A DNA stretch of 34,827 nucleotides from Alphaproteobacteria bacterium (GTDB taxonomy: Bacteria; Pseudomonadota; Alphaproteobacteria; Reyranellales; Reyranellaceae), in NCBI GenBank assembly GCA_947474005.1, contig CANJHI010000042.1, positions 1 to 34,827 of the forward strand. Reading direction: 5' to 3'. Position 1 is the stretch's first letter. Each line of letters opens with the position of its first letter. The notes beneath the pieces were generated by a model. The model saw only the letters and a program-made list of their open reading frames with translations. It was not told the DNA's origin and made no database searches. Made by a program: the position numbers and the translations under genes. Shown here in pieces: positions 1 through 7,991 of this stretch.

Positions 1-65
1 CAACGCATTTGTGGGCCTTGCGCCAGATGGCTATAAAAGCGCCAACAAAATGTGAGGAAACCGCC

Positions 66-1073
66 ATGTCATCGTCCAATCGTCGTGCCTTTGTCCGTTA
101 TTCCACAGCCGCTGCGGCGCTCGCAGCCTTCGGCGTTTCGGGGCGGGCCGGCGCCCAGGGTGTCCAGCCGCTCGAGGTCGTGAAGATCGTCACCGGCTTT
201 CCGCCCGGCGGGACCTCCGACACGCTCTGCCGCCGCGTCGCCGAAGGATTGAAGAACACGGCCTATGCCAAGTCGGCGATCGTCGAGAACAAGCCGGGGG
301 CCGGCGGCCAGATCGCGGTCCAGTCGATGAAGGGCGCGCCGACCGACGGCAGCGTCATCCTGCAGACGCCGGCCTCGATGCTGATGATCTACCCGCACAT
401 CTACAAGAGCCTGGCCTACAACGCCTTCACCGATGTGACGCCGATCACGCTCGCCTGCGTCTTCGACTTCGGCTTCTGCGTCGGCCCGGCCGTGCCCGAC
501 AGCGTGAAGAACATTCCGGAGTTCCTGGCGTGGTGCAAGGCGAACCCCGACAAGGCGAACTACGGCTCGCCGGCGGCGGGCTCGGTGCCGCACTTCATCG
601 GCGTGCTGCTGGGTCAGGCGGGCGGCGTCGAACTGAAGCATGTGCCCTATCGCGGCTCGGCGCCCGCCGTAGCGGACCTGGTCGCGGGCCAGATCCAGGC
701 GGTCTCCGGTCCGGTCGGCGAGTTCACCCAGCAGGCCGCCGCCGGCAAGATCCGTTTCCTCGGCGTCTCCGGTGAGACACGCAGCCGCTTTGCGCCCAAC
801 GTGCCGACCTTCGCCGAGCAGGGCTATAAGGACCTGGTGTTCTCGGAGTGGTTCGGCTTCTTCGCGCCGGGCGGCACGCCGGCGCCGGTCGTGATGCGCG
901 CCAACGAGGCGCTGCGGGCAGCGCTGGCCCAAAAGGACGTGATCGACGGCCTTGCCGTCATGGGCCTCGAGGTCAAGTCGTCGACGCCGCAGGAACTGGC
1001 GACGCTCCTGAAGGAGAGCTACGACCGCTGGGGCCCGATCGTGAAGAAGATCGGCTTCACCGCCGACTCCTAG
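66..1073 (+). CDS. Bug-family (TctC-like) periplasmic solute-binding protein, orphan
   Basis: A 335-residue extracytoplasmic receptor of the tripartite tricarboxylate transporter (TTT) type, which binds small carboxylates in the periplasm. The start at 66 is chosen because GAGGAAA lies just upstream and the product then begins with a signal peptide: SNRRAFVR, a Tat-like twin arginine, then an Ala-rich hydrophobic stretch ending near GRAGAQ. The family signature follows: KIVTGFPPGGTSDTL near residue 40, ENKPGAGGQIA, a VPYRGSAPAVADLVAGQIQ segment and the late FAEQGYKDLVFSEWFGFFAPGGTP. No TctA or TctB genes adjoin it. Orphan Bug receptors are common in genomes with expanded Bug families and may borrow membrane subunits encoded elsewhere. 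The ligand cannot be told from sequence. Confidence 0.92.
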   Translation: MSSSNRRAFVRYSTAAAALAAFGVSGRAGAQGVQPLEVVKIVTGFPPGGTSDTLCRRVAEGLKNTAYAKSAIVENKPGAGGQIAVQSMKGAPTDGSVILQTPASMLMIYPHIYKSLAYNAFTDVTPITLACVFDFGFCVGPAVPDSVKNIPEFLAWCKANPDKANYGSPAAGSVPHFIGVLLGQAGGVELKHVPYRGSAPAVADLVAGQIQAVSGPVGEFTQQAAAGKIRFLGVSGETRSRFAPNVPTFAEQGYKDLVFSEWFGFFAPGGTPAPVVMRANEALRAALAQKDVIDGLAVMGLEVKSSTPQELATLLKESYDRWGPIVKKIGFTADS

Positions 1074-1103
1074 ATCGAGGCAGACTCGGGCTCATCTCAT
1101 GCT

Positions 1104-1141
1104 CTTCCGGACCGCGGGCCTCCAGGCCCGCGGTCCGGAAG
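1104..1141. terminator. perfect 17-bp hairpin after the Bug gene
   Basis: Arms 1104-1120 and 1125-1141 are perfectly complementary and enclose a 4-base loop (tcca). The stem is very GC-rich but no T-run follows, so it is either a Rho-independent-like or bidirectional stop for the Bug transcript, or one copy of a dispersed palindromic repeat. The 5-arm (cttccggaccgcgggcc) looks like intergenic repeats seen in alphaproteobacteria. Confidence 0.6.
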
Positions 1142-1245
1142 ACGCGGCGCCGAGTGCGGCCCTCTTGACTCCTATCTTACCTATCCTATATATCCTGCCA
1201 TAAGGGTATTCCGGGCCCGAAAAGGCCTCAGGATAGGAGGAAGAG

Positions 1246-2175
1246 ATGTCTTTTTACGATCAGGATCGGCCGTTCGTCCGCGAGAACCCGCCCCTCCAGG
1301 GCGTCAGCTGGACCGAGGCGGCCTATTACACGAGGCTCCACGGCAAGAATTTCACGGCGCCTGCCAACATGCGCGGCATGAGCCTGGCAGAGATCGAGGC
1401 CAAGGCCCGCGAGGAGACCCGCGGGGCGCGCGAGGCCGAGGAGGCGCGGCAAAGCGCGGCGCGCATCGAGGCGGCGCCGAAGTCGATCGAGCGGGCACTG
1501 CTCGACGGGCCGAAAGCGGAGGCGTCGAAGCCGCAACGCGGCTGGCGGCAGCGGGTACGCTTCCTCAACCAATTCAAGCGCTGCGGCAGCTATCGCGAGG
1601 CGGCGGCCCGCATCGGCGTCGACGAGAGCACGGTGCGGCGCTGGCGGGCCAAGTTCCCGGCTTTTCGCGCGCGCTGCGACGCGATCCTGGCCGAGCGCTT
1701 TCGGGAGAAGGCCGATGACCTGAAATTGCGCGCCGGAGAGCCGCGGACGCGGCCGTATTTCTTCAAGGGCAAGCAGATCGGCGAGCAGGTGATCCATGAC
1801 GACCGCGCGCTGATGTTTCTGCTGAAGCTGGAAGATGCCCAGCGCGCCCGCGCCGAAGCGCGCGAGGAGCGCCTGTTGCAGCGCGCGCACGAGATCCGGC
1901 TGAAGGAGATGGAGATCGAGGCGAAAAAGCCCACTCCGAAAATGCACGCTCCTGCCGCGCATCCGGCGGCACCGGTGGAGGCCGAATCACCTGCTGAGAT
2001 CAAAGACTTGTCGGCCGTTCCGGCGGACATCGCACCTTCTGAGGTCGTGGAGGCCGCGTCACCCCCTCACCTAGCCTCTCCCCCTAGCGGGGGAGAGGAA
2101 CATGAAAGCGTCTCTTCTCAAGCTCCTCTCCCCCGTGAGGGGGAGAGGTTGGGTGAGGGGGAGAGGTCCGTGTGA
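1246..2175 (+). CDS. helix-turn-helix protein of unknown function with a repeat-encoded tail
   Basis: A 309-residue cytoplasmic protein. The ATG follows a good GGAGG site (ggataggaggaagag). The middle, about residues 104-150, reads as a helix-turn-helix: NQFKRCGSYREAAARIGVDE followed by STVRRWR, which is the arrangement seen in small-terminase and resolvase/transposase-type DNA binders. Charged helical segments rich in Glu, Arg and Ala flank it (AKAREETRGAREAEEARQ and RARAEAREERLLQRAHEI) and are likely coiled coil. After about residue 272 the sequence turns into Pro/Gly/Glu-rich low complexity because it is read from a palindromic repeat element (2062-2161), so the natural C-terminus was probably shorter. 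No phage genes are nearby. I do not recognise a specific family and assign only probable DNA binding. Confidence 0.7.
   Translation: MSFYDQDRPFVRENPPLQGVSWTEAAYYTRLHGKNFTAPANMRGMSLAEIEAKAREETRGAREAEEARQSAARIEAAPKSIERALLDGPKAEASKPQRGWRQRVRFLNQFKRCGSYREAAARIGVDESTVRRWRAKFPAFRARCDAILAERFREKADDLKLRAGEPRTRPYFFKGKQIGEQVIHDDRALMFLLKLEDAQRARAEAREERLLQRAHEIRLKEMEIEAKKPTPKMHAPAAHPAAPVEAESPAEIKDLSAVPADIAPSEVVEAASPPHLASPPSGGEEHESVSSQAPLPREGERLGEGERSV
2062..2161. repeat. composite palindromic repeat element (two nested hairpins)
   Basis: Two perfect 10-bp stem hairpins with identical arms (cctctccccc / gggggagagg) lie at 2075-2098 (loop tagc) and 2125-2148 (loop gtga). They are enclosed by near-complementary outer arms at 2062-2072 and 2151-2161 (10 of 11 match). 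This architecture is typical of dispersed intergenic repeats in alphaproteobacteria. It overlaps the 3-prime end of the helix-turn-helix gene and lies just before the convergent acyl-CoA ligase gene, where it could also act as a terminator. Confidence 0.8.
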
Positions 2176-2197
2176 TTCCGTGCGCGCGGAAAATACT

Positions 2198-3709
2198 CTA
2201 GACCCGGCGCGCGCCCTCGCGGGCGTAGGCCGCCACCGCACGATCGACCAGCACCTTGCGATCGATCTTGTTGGTGCCGGCCAGCGGCAGTTCGTCGACG
2301 AACCAGACCGCGCGCGGATGGGCATAGGCGGGGCCGTTGTCGAGGGCGAAGCGGCGCAGCCCGTCCTCGGTCGGCCCTGTGCCGGGTTTGGGCACCACGA
2401 AGGCCACCGGCAGCTGGTACTTGATCTCGTCCGGCACCGGCACGACGCAGGCCTGCGCCACGTCGGGATGCTGGCCGAGCAGCTTCTCGACCTCGCCGGG
2501 ATAGACGTTCTCGCCGCCGCACTGGAACATGTCGTCGGCACGGCCGACGAAGAAGACGAAGCCGTTGTCGTCGCGCCGCATCACGTCGCCGGTGTCGTAC
2601 CAGCCGTCGATCAGGCGCTTCTTGGTGTCTGTCTCGCGGTTGAGGTAGCCGGTCATCAGGGCCGGCGTCCTGATGTGCAGCACGCCCTGCGTCGGGCCGG
2701 TCTCGGTGCCGCCGACGAATTTCACTTCGATGCCCTTGCGCGGAAAGCCGAGCGACCCCATCGGCTTGGTGACGCCGTCCGGATGTGGGCCGAAGCCCAG
2801 CGGTCCCGATTCAGTCGTGCCCCAGCTGTTGGCGGTCTCGGCGTTGGGAAACAGCCGGTGCATCTGCTCGAAGAACTCCGGCGTGGACGGCGCCGAGCCC
2901 GTGACGGCGGTGGTCACGCAGCCGAGGTCGGCCTTGGCCAGTTCCTCGGTCTCGCGCATCACCAGCGCCAGCATGGTCGGCACCGACGTCACCATGTCGA
3001 CCCGTTGGCGATCGATGGCGCGGATGTAGCCGCGGCCGGTGAAGCTGGTCATCAGCACGATCGTGCCGCCGTTGATCATCACCATCTTGGCGCTGAACAG
3101 GCCGTTCATGTGGAACAGCGGCGCGGCGATGATGACCTTCCTGCCCTCGATCCCGGGCCGTTGTTCGGGCGTGGCGCCGGTTGCCCAGAGATAGCCGCCG
3201 TGCGTCAGCGGCACGCCCTTGGGCAGGCCGGTGGAGCCCGATGTGTAGAGCACCATCGCCACTTCTTCCGGCGCCATGACGACCGGCTCGAACGGGCCCG
3301 GATCCAGCAGGCTGTCGATCTCCTCCATCGGCACGGTCGGCACCAGCGCACTCACCAGGGCGCTGCGTTCGGCATCAGCGACGGCGAGCTTGATCGCCGA
3401 GTCCTTCATGATGTGGGCCACCGTCTCGCGCGGCAGCTTGTGGTTGACGCACACCGACACCAGGCCGGCCGCCATCGTCGCCATGTAGAGCAAAAGATAG
3501 TCGGCGCTGTTGGCTGCAACGATGGCCACGGCCTCGCCGCGGCCGAGCCCGCGCGTCAAGAGGCCGCGCGCCAGCGCCGCGATGCGTTGACGGCCGGCGC
3601 CATACGTCAGGCGGAGTTGCTCGTCGCCCCCAGGCGAGAGCTGGATGATGAACGGGCGGTCGTCCGGTGCGGCCGGATCGAGAATGGCGGCGAGGTTCTT
3701 GAGAGTCAT
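2198..3709 (-). CDS. class I adenylate-forming acyl-CoA ligase
   Basis: A 503-residue AMP-dependent ligase that activates a carboxylic acid to the acyl-adenylate and then to acyl-CoA. The phosphate-binding A3 motif YTSGSTGLPKG is at about residues 155-165, the A5-like NSWGTTESGP at about 294-303, the A7 GWYDTGD at 369-375, the hinge region FFVGRADDMFQCGGENVYP after it, and the catalytic A10 lysine in GTNKIDRK near 481. The ATG at 3709 is preferred over an upstream TTG because GGACAGG sits just upstream. The gene lies 27 bases downstream of the SDR gene on the same strand, so the two form an operon. Chain-length preference is not predictable; fatty or aromatic acids are both possible. Confidence 0.9.
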   Translation of the reverse strand: MTLKNLAAILDPAAPDDRPFIIQLSPGGDEQLRLTYGAGRQRIAALARGLLTRGLGRGEAVAIVAANSADYLLLYMATMAAGLVSVCVNHKLPRETVAHIMKDSAIKLAVADAERSALVSALVPTVPMEEIDSLLDPGPFEPVVMAPEEVAMVLYTSGSTGLPKGVPLTHGGYLWATGATPEQRPGIEGRKVIIAAPLFHMNGLFSAKMVMINGGTIVLMTSFTGRGYIRAIDRQRVDMVTSVPTMLALVMRETEELAKADLGCVTTAVTGSAPSTPEFFEQMHRLFPNAETANSWGTTESGPLGFGPHPDGVTKPMGSLGFPRKGIEVKFVGGTETGPTQGVLHIRTPALMTGYLNRETDTKKRLIDGWYDTGDVMRRDDNGFVFFVGRADDMFQCGGENVYPGEVEKLLGQHPDVAQACVVPVPDEIKYQLPVAFVVPKPGTGPTEDGLRRFALDNGPAYAHPRAVWFVDELPLAGTNKIDRKVLVDRAVAAYAREGARRV

Positions 3710-3736
3710 GACCTGTCCGGCGTGCAAGCGGTGTGC

Positions 3737-4483
3737 CTATTGGCCCCGGCGATGGAATTGCGAGCCGCCGTAGGATTGATCGGTCGGCACGATCTCCATG
3801 TAGCTCACGTCCATGCGCTGTGGCGAGCCCAGCACGAACATGATCGCCTCGGCGATGTCGGCGGCCAGCAGGCTGTCGTAGCCCTGGTAGAAACGGCGGT
3901 GGCCCTCCTCGCGATCGTCGAGCAGGGCGAGGTGCGCGCCGGTCTCGACCCGGCCCGGCGAGATTTCGCTCACGCGCACGCCCGATCCGTGGAGGTCGAG
4001 CCGGAGCGTCTGGCTGAGGTTGTGCAGTGCGGCCTTGGTCATGGCATAGACCGGCATGCCGGGCAGCGCCCAGGTGCCGGAGGTCGAGCTGAGGTTGACG
4101 ATGTGGCCCAGCCCGCGCGCCTTCATGCCGGGAACTGTCGCGGCCAGGCAATTGAGCGTGCCGCGCATGTTGACGTCCATCAGCGCGTCGATGTCGTCGG
4201 GCGAGGCCTCCCACGAAGGGGTCGACCGTGCGAAAGCAGAGGCATTGTTGATCAGGATGTCGGCATCGAGCGACCCCAGCGCCGACAGCACGGCGTCGCG
4301 GTGGGAGATGTCCAGCGCCAGCGGCCGGCAGCCGGTCTCCTGTGCCAGGACAGTCAGGTCGCCGGCCGAACGCGCCACGGCATAGACCTCGATCCCGCTG
4401 ATCCGGAGCTGCCGGACCGTCGCGGCGCCGATGCCGCGGCTCGCCCCCGTCACGACGGCGGTGCGATAGCGATCCAGGGACAT
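3737..4483 (-). CDS. short-chain dehydrogenase/reductase (SDR)
   Basis: A 248-residue classical SDR, an NAD(P)-dependent oxidoreductase. The Rossmann motif TGASRGIG is near residue 12, NNAS near 83, the catalytic Ser is in NLSSTSGTW, and the YxxxK dyad is YAMTK near 152. The C-terminal PGRVETG segment fits the family. The ATG at 4483 follows AAAGGAGA. It is the first gene of a two-gene minus-strand operon with the acyl-CoA ligase, and is divergent from the RidA-like gene across 72 bases. The substrate is unknown; the partner ligase suggests an acyl or ketoacyl compound. Confidence 0.9.
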   Translation of the reverse strand: MSLDRYRTAVVTGASRGIGAATVRQLRISGIEVYAVARSAGDLTVLAQETGCRPLALDISHRDAVLSALGSLDADILINNASAFARSTPSWEASPDDIDALMDVNMRGTLNCLAATVPGMKARGLGHIVNLSSTSGTWALPGMPVYAMTKAALHNLSQTLRLDLHGSGVRVSEISPGRVETGAHLALLDDREEGHRRFYQGYDSLLAADIAEAIMFVLGSPQRMDVSYMEIVPTDQSYGGSQFHRRGQ

Positions 4484-4555
4484 GGCTTCTCCTTTGCGCG
4501 AGACCGGTCGACCGTTACATTGCCGACCATAGCGCATCGAAAGGCGGAGCGAGTC

Positions 4556-4936
4556 ATGGCCAAGAAGCTTTTCCCCGACGGAACCGAGGTCGCGGGATTC
4601 TACGTCCGGACCATCAGGAGCGGGCCGTTCGTTTTCGTCTCGGGCACGACCTCGCTCGACTCCAAGGGGCGGGTACGAGGCAAGAATGCCGCCGAACAGA
4701 CGGCGATCACCATGCGCAAGATCGAAGCCGGCCTGAAGTCGGCCGGCGCGCGCCTGGCCGATCTCACCCGCACGACGATCTACGTCACGGATATCCGCGA
4801 CATGAGTGGTGTCAGCCAGGCCCTGGGCAAGGCGCTCAAGGGCTCGGTGGTCACGTCCACCCTGGTAGCGGTCAGTGCACTTGCCGTGCCGGGCCTGCTG
4901 GTTGAAATTGAGGCGACGGCGGTCGTCGAGCGCTGA
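4556..4936 (+). CDS. RidA/YjgF family protein, non-canonical
   Basis: A 126-residue protein of the RidA/YER057c/UK114 superfamily, whose canonical members hydrolyse reactive enamine/imine intermediates. Family marks are FVSGTTSLDSKGRV in the N-terminal part, the middle LADLTRTTIYVTDIRDM and the C-terminal VEIEATAVVE. The true start is the ATG at 4556, preceded by AAGGCGGAG; the much longer open frame upstream is antisense noise. In canonical RidA an arginine in the ARS-C-VEV region (Arg105 in E. coli) is needed for deaminase activity. Here the matching stretch is TSTLVAVSALAVPG with no arginine, so this is probably one of the Rid subfamilies lacking imine deaminase activity. It is divergent from the SDR gene. 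Confidence 0.85.
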   Translation: MAKKLFPDGTEVAGFYVRTIRSGPFVFVSGTTSLDSKGRVRGKNAAEQTAITMRKIEAGLKSAGARLADLTRTTIYVTDIRDMSGVSQALGKALKGSVVTSTLVAVSALAVPGLLVEIEATAVVER

Positions 4937-4954
4937 GCGAACGGGAGAGTTCTG

Positions 4955-5443
4955 ATGGTTGGAGTAAAGCGGTCGGTGCTCGGCCGACGGCAGGCCCTCA
5001 TGGGAGCGACTGGCGTGGGAGTGGCCGGTGTCGGTGCGGCCGGTGTTGTGTTGACGAGCGGCCCCGTGGTTGCCCAGCAGCACGTCCTGTCGGGAACCGT
5101 CAACATCGAGCAGGTTCAGGTCGCCTTCATCGGCAGCGGCAACATCGGCGGCGGCACGCTGCACTATCGCGGCAAGAATTACAGCTTCACGATCGGCGGC
5201 CTCGGTATCGGCGGCTTCGGCTTTTCCAAGATGGAAGCCTATGGCGATGTCTACAATCTCAAGGAGCTGCGCCAGTTTCCCGGCGTCTACGGACAGGCGC
5301 GGTATGGCGCGGTGGCCGGCAAAGACGGCGGGGGTGAGATGTGGCTGCAGAATCCCGAGGGCGTGATGCTGAGCCTGAAGACGCGCCGGCAGGGCCTCGC
5401 CGTGTCGGCCGGCGCCGACGCCATCATCATCGATTTCAAGTGA
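4955..5443 (+). CDS. exported Gly-rich protein of unknown function, Tat-like signal
   Basis: A 162-residue protein beginning with a Tat-type signal peptide: GRRQALMG, then a long Gly/Ala/Val hydrophobic run ending VVAQQ near residue 46. The mature part is beta-rich with repeated Gly patterns (GSGNIGGGTLHYRGKNYSF, GGLGIGGFGFSKMEAYGD, GGGEMWLQNPEGVM) and ends in IIIDFK. I recognise the general look of a conserved alphaproteobacterial exported protein but no named family. It starts 18 bases after the RidA-like gene and is followed 8 bases later by another secreted protein, so the three may be co-transcribed. Confidence 0.8.
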   Translation: MVGVKRSVLGRRQALMGATGVGVAGVGAAGVVLTSGPVVAQQHVLSGTVNIEQVQVAFIGSGNIGGGTLHYRGKNYSFTIGGLGIGGFGFSKMEAYGDVYNLKELRQFPGVYGQARYGAVAGKDGGGEMWLQNPEGVMLSLKTRRQGLAVSAGADAIIIDFK

Positions 5444-5451
5444 GCGCGGCA

Positions 5452-5994
5452 ATGATGAGCATGATCCGTGGCGCTCTGGCGCTTGTGTCCAGCCTCGCCG
5501 TTTTCGCCGGTGTGGTGCCCGCCATGGCCCAGGACGAGGCGCAGACCTTCAACGCCTTTGCCACCGTCGTCGGCAATGGCACGGTCGTTCGGGCGGCAGA
5601 AAAGCAGTCGATGGTGGTCGGGACGCTTGTCGGCCCATTCTTCATCGAGACCGACGAGGGTCCGCAGCAGGCCGGCCTTGTGACTTGTGCCGTATCGGCG
5701 CGCGCCGATCAGGCCACTCTTCGCCTGACCGCAAGCAGCGCGTGCTCCTTCACGGCCAACGACGGCGCCACGGCCTGGGGCGAGTGGGAATGCGCCGGCT
5801 ATCAACTCGTGGGATGTCGCGGTACGTTCAAGCTGACCGGCGGCACACAGCGCCTGGCCGGCGCTACGGGCGAAAGCACGCTCATCTGGCGGCCAACCGC
5901 CCATGAATTCAAGGCGCAGCTCGACGGCACGTCGATGGACAAGGTCACTGGCATCCTTCTGTGGCGGGACTTCAAGCTGACGCAGAAGAAATAG
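5452..5994 (+). CDS. secreted protein of unknown function with four cysteines
   Basis: A 180-residue product starting MMSMIRGALALVSSLAVF and ending its signal peptide at AMAQD, a clear Sec leader with an AxA cleavage site. The mature domain has four cysteines (in VTCAV, SACSF, WECAG and VGCRG) that could make two disulfides in the periplasm, and a Gly/Thr-rich beta pattern (FKLTGGTQRLAGATGEST). The ATG at 5452 directly precedes an in-frame ATG at 5455; either may be used, and the ribosome site is weak. It converges on a small minus-strand gene with only 3 bases between stop codons. The function is unknown. Confidence 0.75.
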   Translation: MMSMIRGALALVSSLAVFAGVVPAMAQDEAQTFNAFATVVGNGTVVRAAEKQSMVVGTLVGPFFIETDEGPQQAGLVTCAVSARADQATLRLTASSACSFTANDGATAWGEWECAGYQLVGCRGTFKLTGGTQRLAGATGESTLIWRPTAHEFKAQLDGTSMDKVTGILLWRDFKLTQKK

Positions 5995-5997
5995 CCG

Positions 5998-6294
5998 TCA
6001 GGCCGGCGGGTAGGAGATCCTGTTGCGCTGCAGGAGCCCCTCGAGCGCCTTGATTCCCTGCGCGTAGCGGCCCTTCTGGCAGTCGATGCCGGCGCCCAGC
6101 CGGGTCATGTCCGGGCCGCCCGACCCCTCGCTCCGCCGCGTGCCGTATCTGTCGAAGATGGCGCCCAGTTGGGCGCAGCGCGCGGCGAGTTCTTCGTTGG
6201 TCTGCTGGCCGTGCGACAGGCCGGGCAGCAGCAGGGCGGCCATGACGCCGGGCAGCACAAGTCTCGCGAGCCACCGTTTGATCTGTCGTGGCAT
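5998..6294 (-). CDS. small exported protein of unknown function
   Basis: A 98-residue product. The ATG at 6294 is chosen because GGAGAG lies upstream and the protein then opens with a basic N-terminus (MPRQIKRW) and hydrophobic signal VLPGVMAALLLPGLSHGQQ. The mature part of about 70 residues has two cysteines (ARCAQ and IDCQK) and amphipathic helices (ELAARCAQLGAIFDRYG, YAQGIKALEGLLQR). Its pattern of a short helical, disulfide-capable periplasmic protein recurs in alphaproteobacteria without a known role. Confidence 0.65.
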   Translation of the reverse strand: MPRQIKRWLARLVLPGVMAALLLPGLSHGQQTNEELAARCAQLGAIFDRYGTRRSEGSGGPDMTRLGAGIDCQKGRYAQGIKALEGLLQRNRISYPPA

Positions 6295-6423
6295 CCGTCT
6301 CTCCAACCGGTCGAGGCCATTCACGGGCTCACTATACGCTGGAATCCGCCGCGCCTTGTACCGGCGAGCGACCGCGATGTACTGTCGGGCGTCCGGCACC
6401 GCCGGACCAACGGGGGAGCAGGT

Positions 6424-6741
6424 ATGATTTCGCGATCGACGGTTCGCTGGATGCTCATCTTGGGCGTTGCAGGCCTGGCGGCGGCGTGTGGTGTCGGCAA
6501 GAGTACGCTGGGCGACGATCCGGCGACCGAAAGCCAGGCGTCGACCATCACCTGGTCGGACGGCCAGCCGGCCGTGTCGATCAGCTGCAAGACGCCGGGC
6601 GGTTGCCAGGCGCGCGCGGTCGCCGTTTGCAACGCCACGCGCGGCAACTACACCGTGCTGAAAATGGAAAACATGCCGACCCGCGGTGACATGAGCGAGT
6701 TGCGCGGCCCGGCCTCGGTCGTCATTCGCTGCAGCAGCTAG
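6424..6741 (+). CDS. small lipoprotein of unknown function
   Basis: A 105-residue predicted lipoprotein. The ATG follows GGGGGAGCAG. The signal has a hydrophobic core and a lipobox LAAAC, with the lipidated cysteine near residue 20. The mature part holds four further cysteines (SCK, GGCQA, VCNA, IRCSS), probably forming two disulfides. It is divergent from the small exported gene at 5998-6294 and converges on the alpha/beta-hydrolase gene. The function is not known. Confidence 0.75.
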   Translation: MISRSTVRWMLILGVAGLAAACGVGKSTLGDDPATESQASTITWSDGQPAVSISCKTPGGCQARAVAVCNATRGNYTVLKMENMPTRGDMSELRGPASVVIRCSS

Positions 6742-6766
6742 GCCGCCCTCCGGTTTTACCGACTAT

Positions 6767-7771
6767 CTAGCGGACGTAACGCGAGCCCCAGAGGGCGGCG
6801 AGTTGGGGTTGCGACTGCGCCGCGTCGGCACCCGACGGCAGCGCCGCCTCGTGGTTGGACGTCCAGGCGATGATGTCGGTGGCGACGATGGCGCCTTCCT
6901 TGTCGCGCAGCAGCAGATGAAAGCCGTCACGATAGAAGGCGAGCTGGGAATCGGGTCGCCGCGGCATGATCTCGATGGCCGCCCGTATCGGGCTGCGCGG
7001 CACGATGCGGTCGCCCAGCCCGTATTGCATGAGATAGGGCAGGTCGATCCGGCCGGCCGCGCTCCGGGCCGCGTCCATCAGGTCGACCAGCCCGTAGCCC
7101 ATGTCGAGGCGCGTCTGGCGCAGCATCATCGGGTCGTTGCGCAGCTTCTCGAGCGTCTTGGGATTGTCGGTCGGCTTGTAGTCGATCGACGTCGGCCCGG
7201 ACGGCATCCAGGGGATCGTGTGGGCGAAGAACCAGAGCCCGCCACTGGCCACCGGCCCGAAGGTGTCGCGCGAGCGGAGCGCCGGGGCGAGCAGGATCAG
7301 CCCGTCGACGTCGATCTGCCGATCGGCGGCCACCAGCGCCACGGCGCCGCCCATGCTTTCCCCGGCGAGATAGAGTGGCACGCCGGGGTGGCGGGCCCGG
7401 AGCAGGACGGCCATGGCCCGGGCGTCCTCGACCAGGCTCTCGGTGCCGGCCCAGCGGCCGCGCGTCGGGCTGCCGCCGAAGCCGCGCTGGTCATAGGCGT
7501 AGGTGGCGATGCCGGCCTTGGACCAGATTGCCGCCGGATCCTCCCAGGCGTTGCGGTAGTCGCCATAGCCGTGCAGGCCCAGGATCACGGCCGTCGGAGC
7601 GCCGTTTGTCGCAGGCCAGACCGCGAGCGGTAGCGCCGTGCCGTCGGCCGCGACATAACGATCAGGCGCCAAGGCCGGCGTCAGGACAGGCGGCTGCACC
7701 GTGCCGCCCGCCGGAATGACGGTGGGCGCGCAAGCGGCGAGCATGACCGGGGCGAAGACGACCGCTATCAT
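6767..7771 (-). CDS. alpha/beta-hydrolase lipoprotein (monoacylglycerol-lipase-like)
   Basis: A 334-residue serine hydrolase, probably anchored in the envelope. Taking ATG 7771, the product begins with a short signal and lipobox (VMLAAC), which supports that start, although no strong ribosome site is seen and upstream starts (TTG 7783, ATG 7819) are possible. Hydrolase marks are GLHGYGDYRNAW (oxyanion-type HG), YDQRGFGGSPTRG, the nucleophile elbow GESMGG, QYGLGDRIVPR carrying the acid residue, and DGFHLLLRD carrying the histidine. The arrangement resembles monoacylglycerol lipase/lysophospholipase. It is divergent from, and its upstream region overlaps, the zf-CHCC gene start region. Confidence 0.85.
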   Translation of the reverse strand: MIAVVFAPVMLAACAPTVIPAGGTVQPPVLTPALAPDRYVAADGTALPLAVWPATNGAPTAVILGLHGYGDYRNAWEDPAAIWSKAGIATYAYDQRGFGGSPTRGRWAGTESLVEDARAMAVLLRARHPGVPLYLAGESMGGAVALVAADRQIDVDGLILLAPALRSRDTFGPVASGGLWFFAHTIPWMPSGPTSIDYKPTDNPKTLEKLRNDPMMLRQTRLDMGYGLVDLMDAARSAAGRIDLPYLMQYGLGDRIVPRSPIRAAIEIMPRRPDSQLAFYRDGFHLLLRDKEGAIVATDIIAWTSNHEAALPSGADAAQSQPQLAALWGSRYVR

Positions 7772-7796
7772 CCGACGGCGCAAGAGGAGTGAGATC

Positions 7797-7982
7797 GTGA
7801 CCGAGCCTTTCGAAGTCATCACCGTCGATACCGACCGCGTCGCCTGCGATGGCGGTGGCGGCGCCCTGGGGCATCCCAAAGTCTACCTCAACCTCGGCCC
7901 CGATGGGCACGTCGAGTGCCCCTATTGCAGCAGGCTGTACAAGCTCGCTGCGGGCGCCACCGCCCATGCCCACGCGCACTAG
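7797..7982 (+). CDS. zf-CHCC zinc-finger protein (NDUFS6-like)
   Basis: A 61-residue protein with the zf-CHCC pattern: Cys in VACDGGG, His in LGHPKVYLNL, then the pair CPYC followed by SRLYKL. This fold is shared with the mitochondrial complex I subunit NDUFS6; small bacterial versions are common in Alphaproteobacteria. The start is taken as GTG 7797 because GAGGAG sits 7 bases upstream, and the upstream in-frame ATGs would run antisense into the hydrolase signal peptide. It heads a tight plus-strand cluster with a MaoC-like gene 9 bases downstream. It probably binds zinc; its role here is unproven. Confidence 0.88.
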   Translation: MTEPFEVITVDTDRVACDGGGGALGHPKVYLNLGPDGHVECPYCSRLYKLAAGATAHAHAH

Positions 7983-7991
7983 GAGCCTTCG

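Noticed and set aside
1246..2175. Phage small terminase subunit
   Set aside because: The helix-turn-helix fits, but no large terminase, portal or capsid genes are near, so no phage call is made.
2102..4555. Very long plus-strand open frame upstream of the RidA-like gene
   Set aside because: It is antisense to the acyl-CoA ligase and SDR genes, has His/Arg/Ala-rich noise composition and no domain; only the last 126 codons (from 4556) are a real gene.
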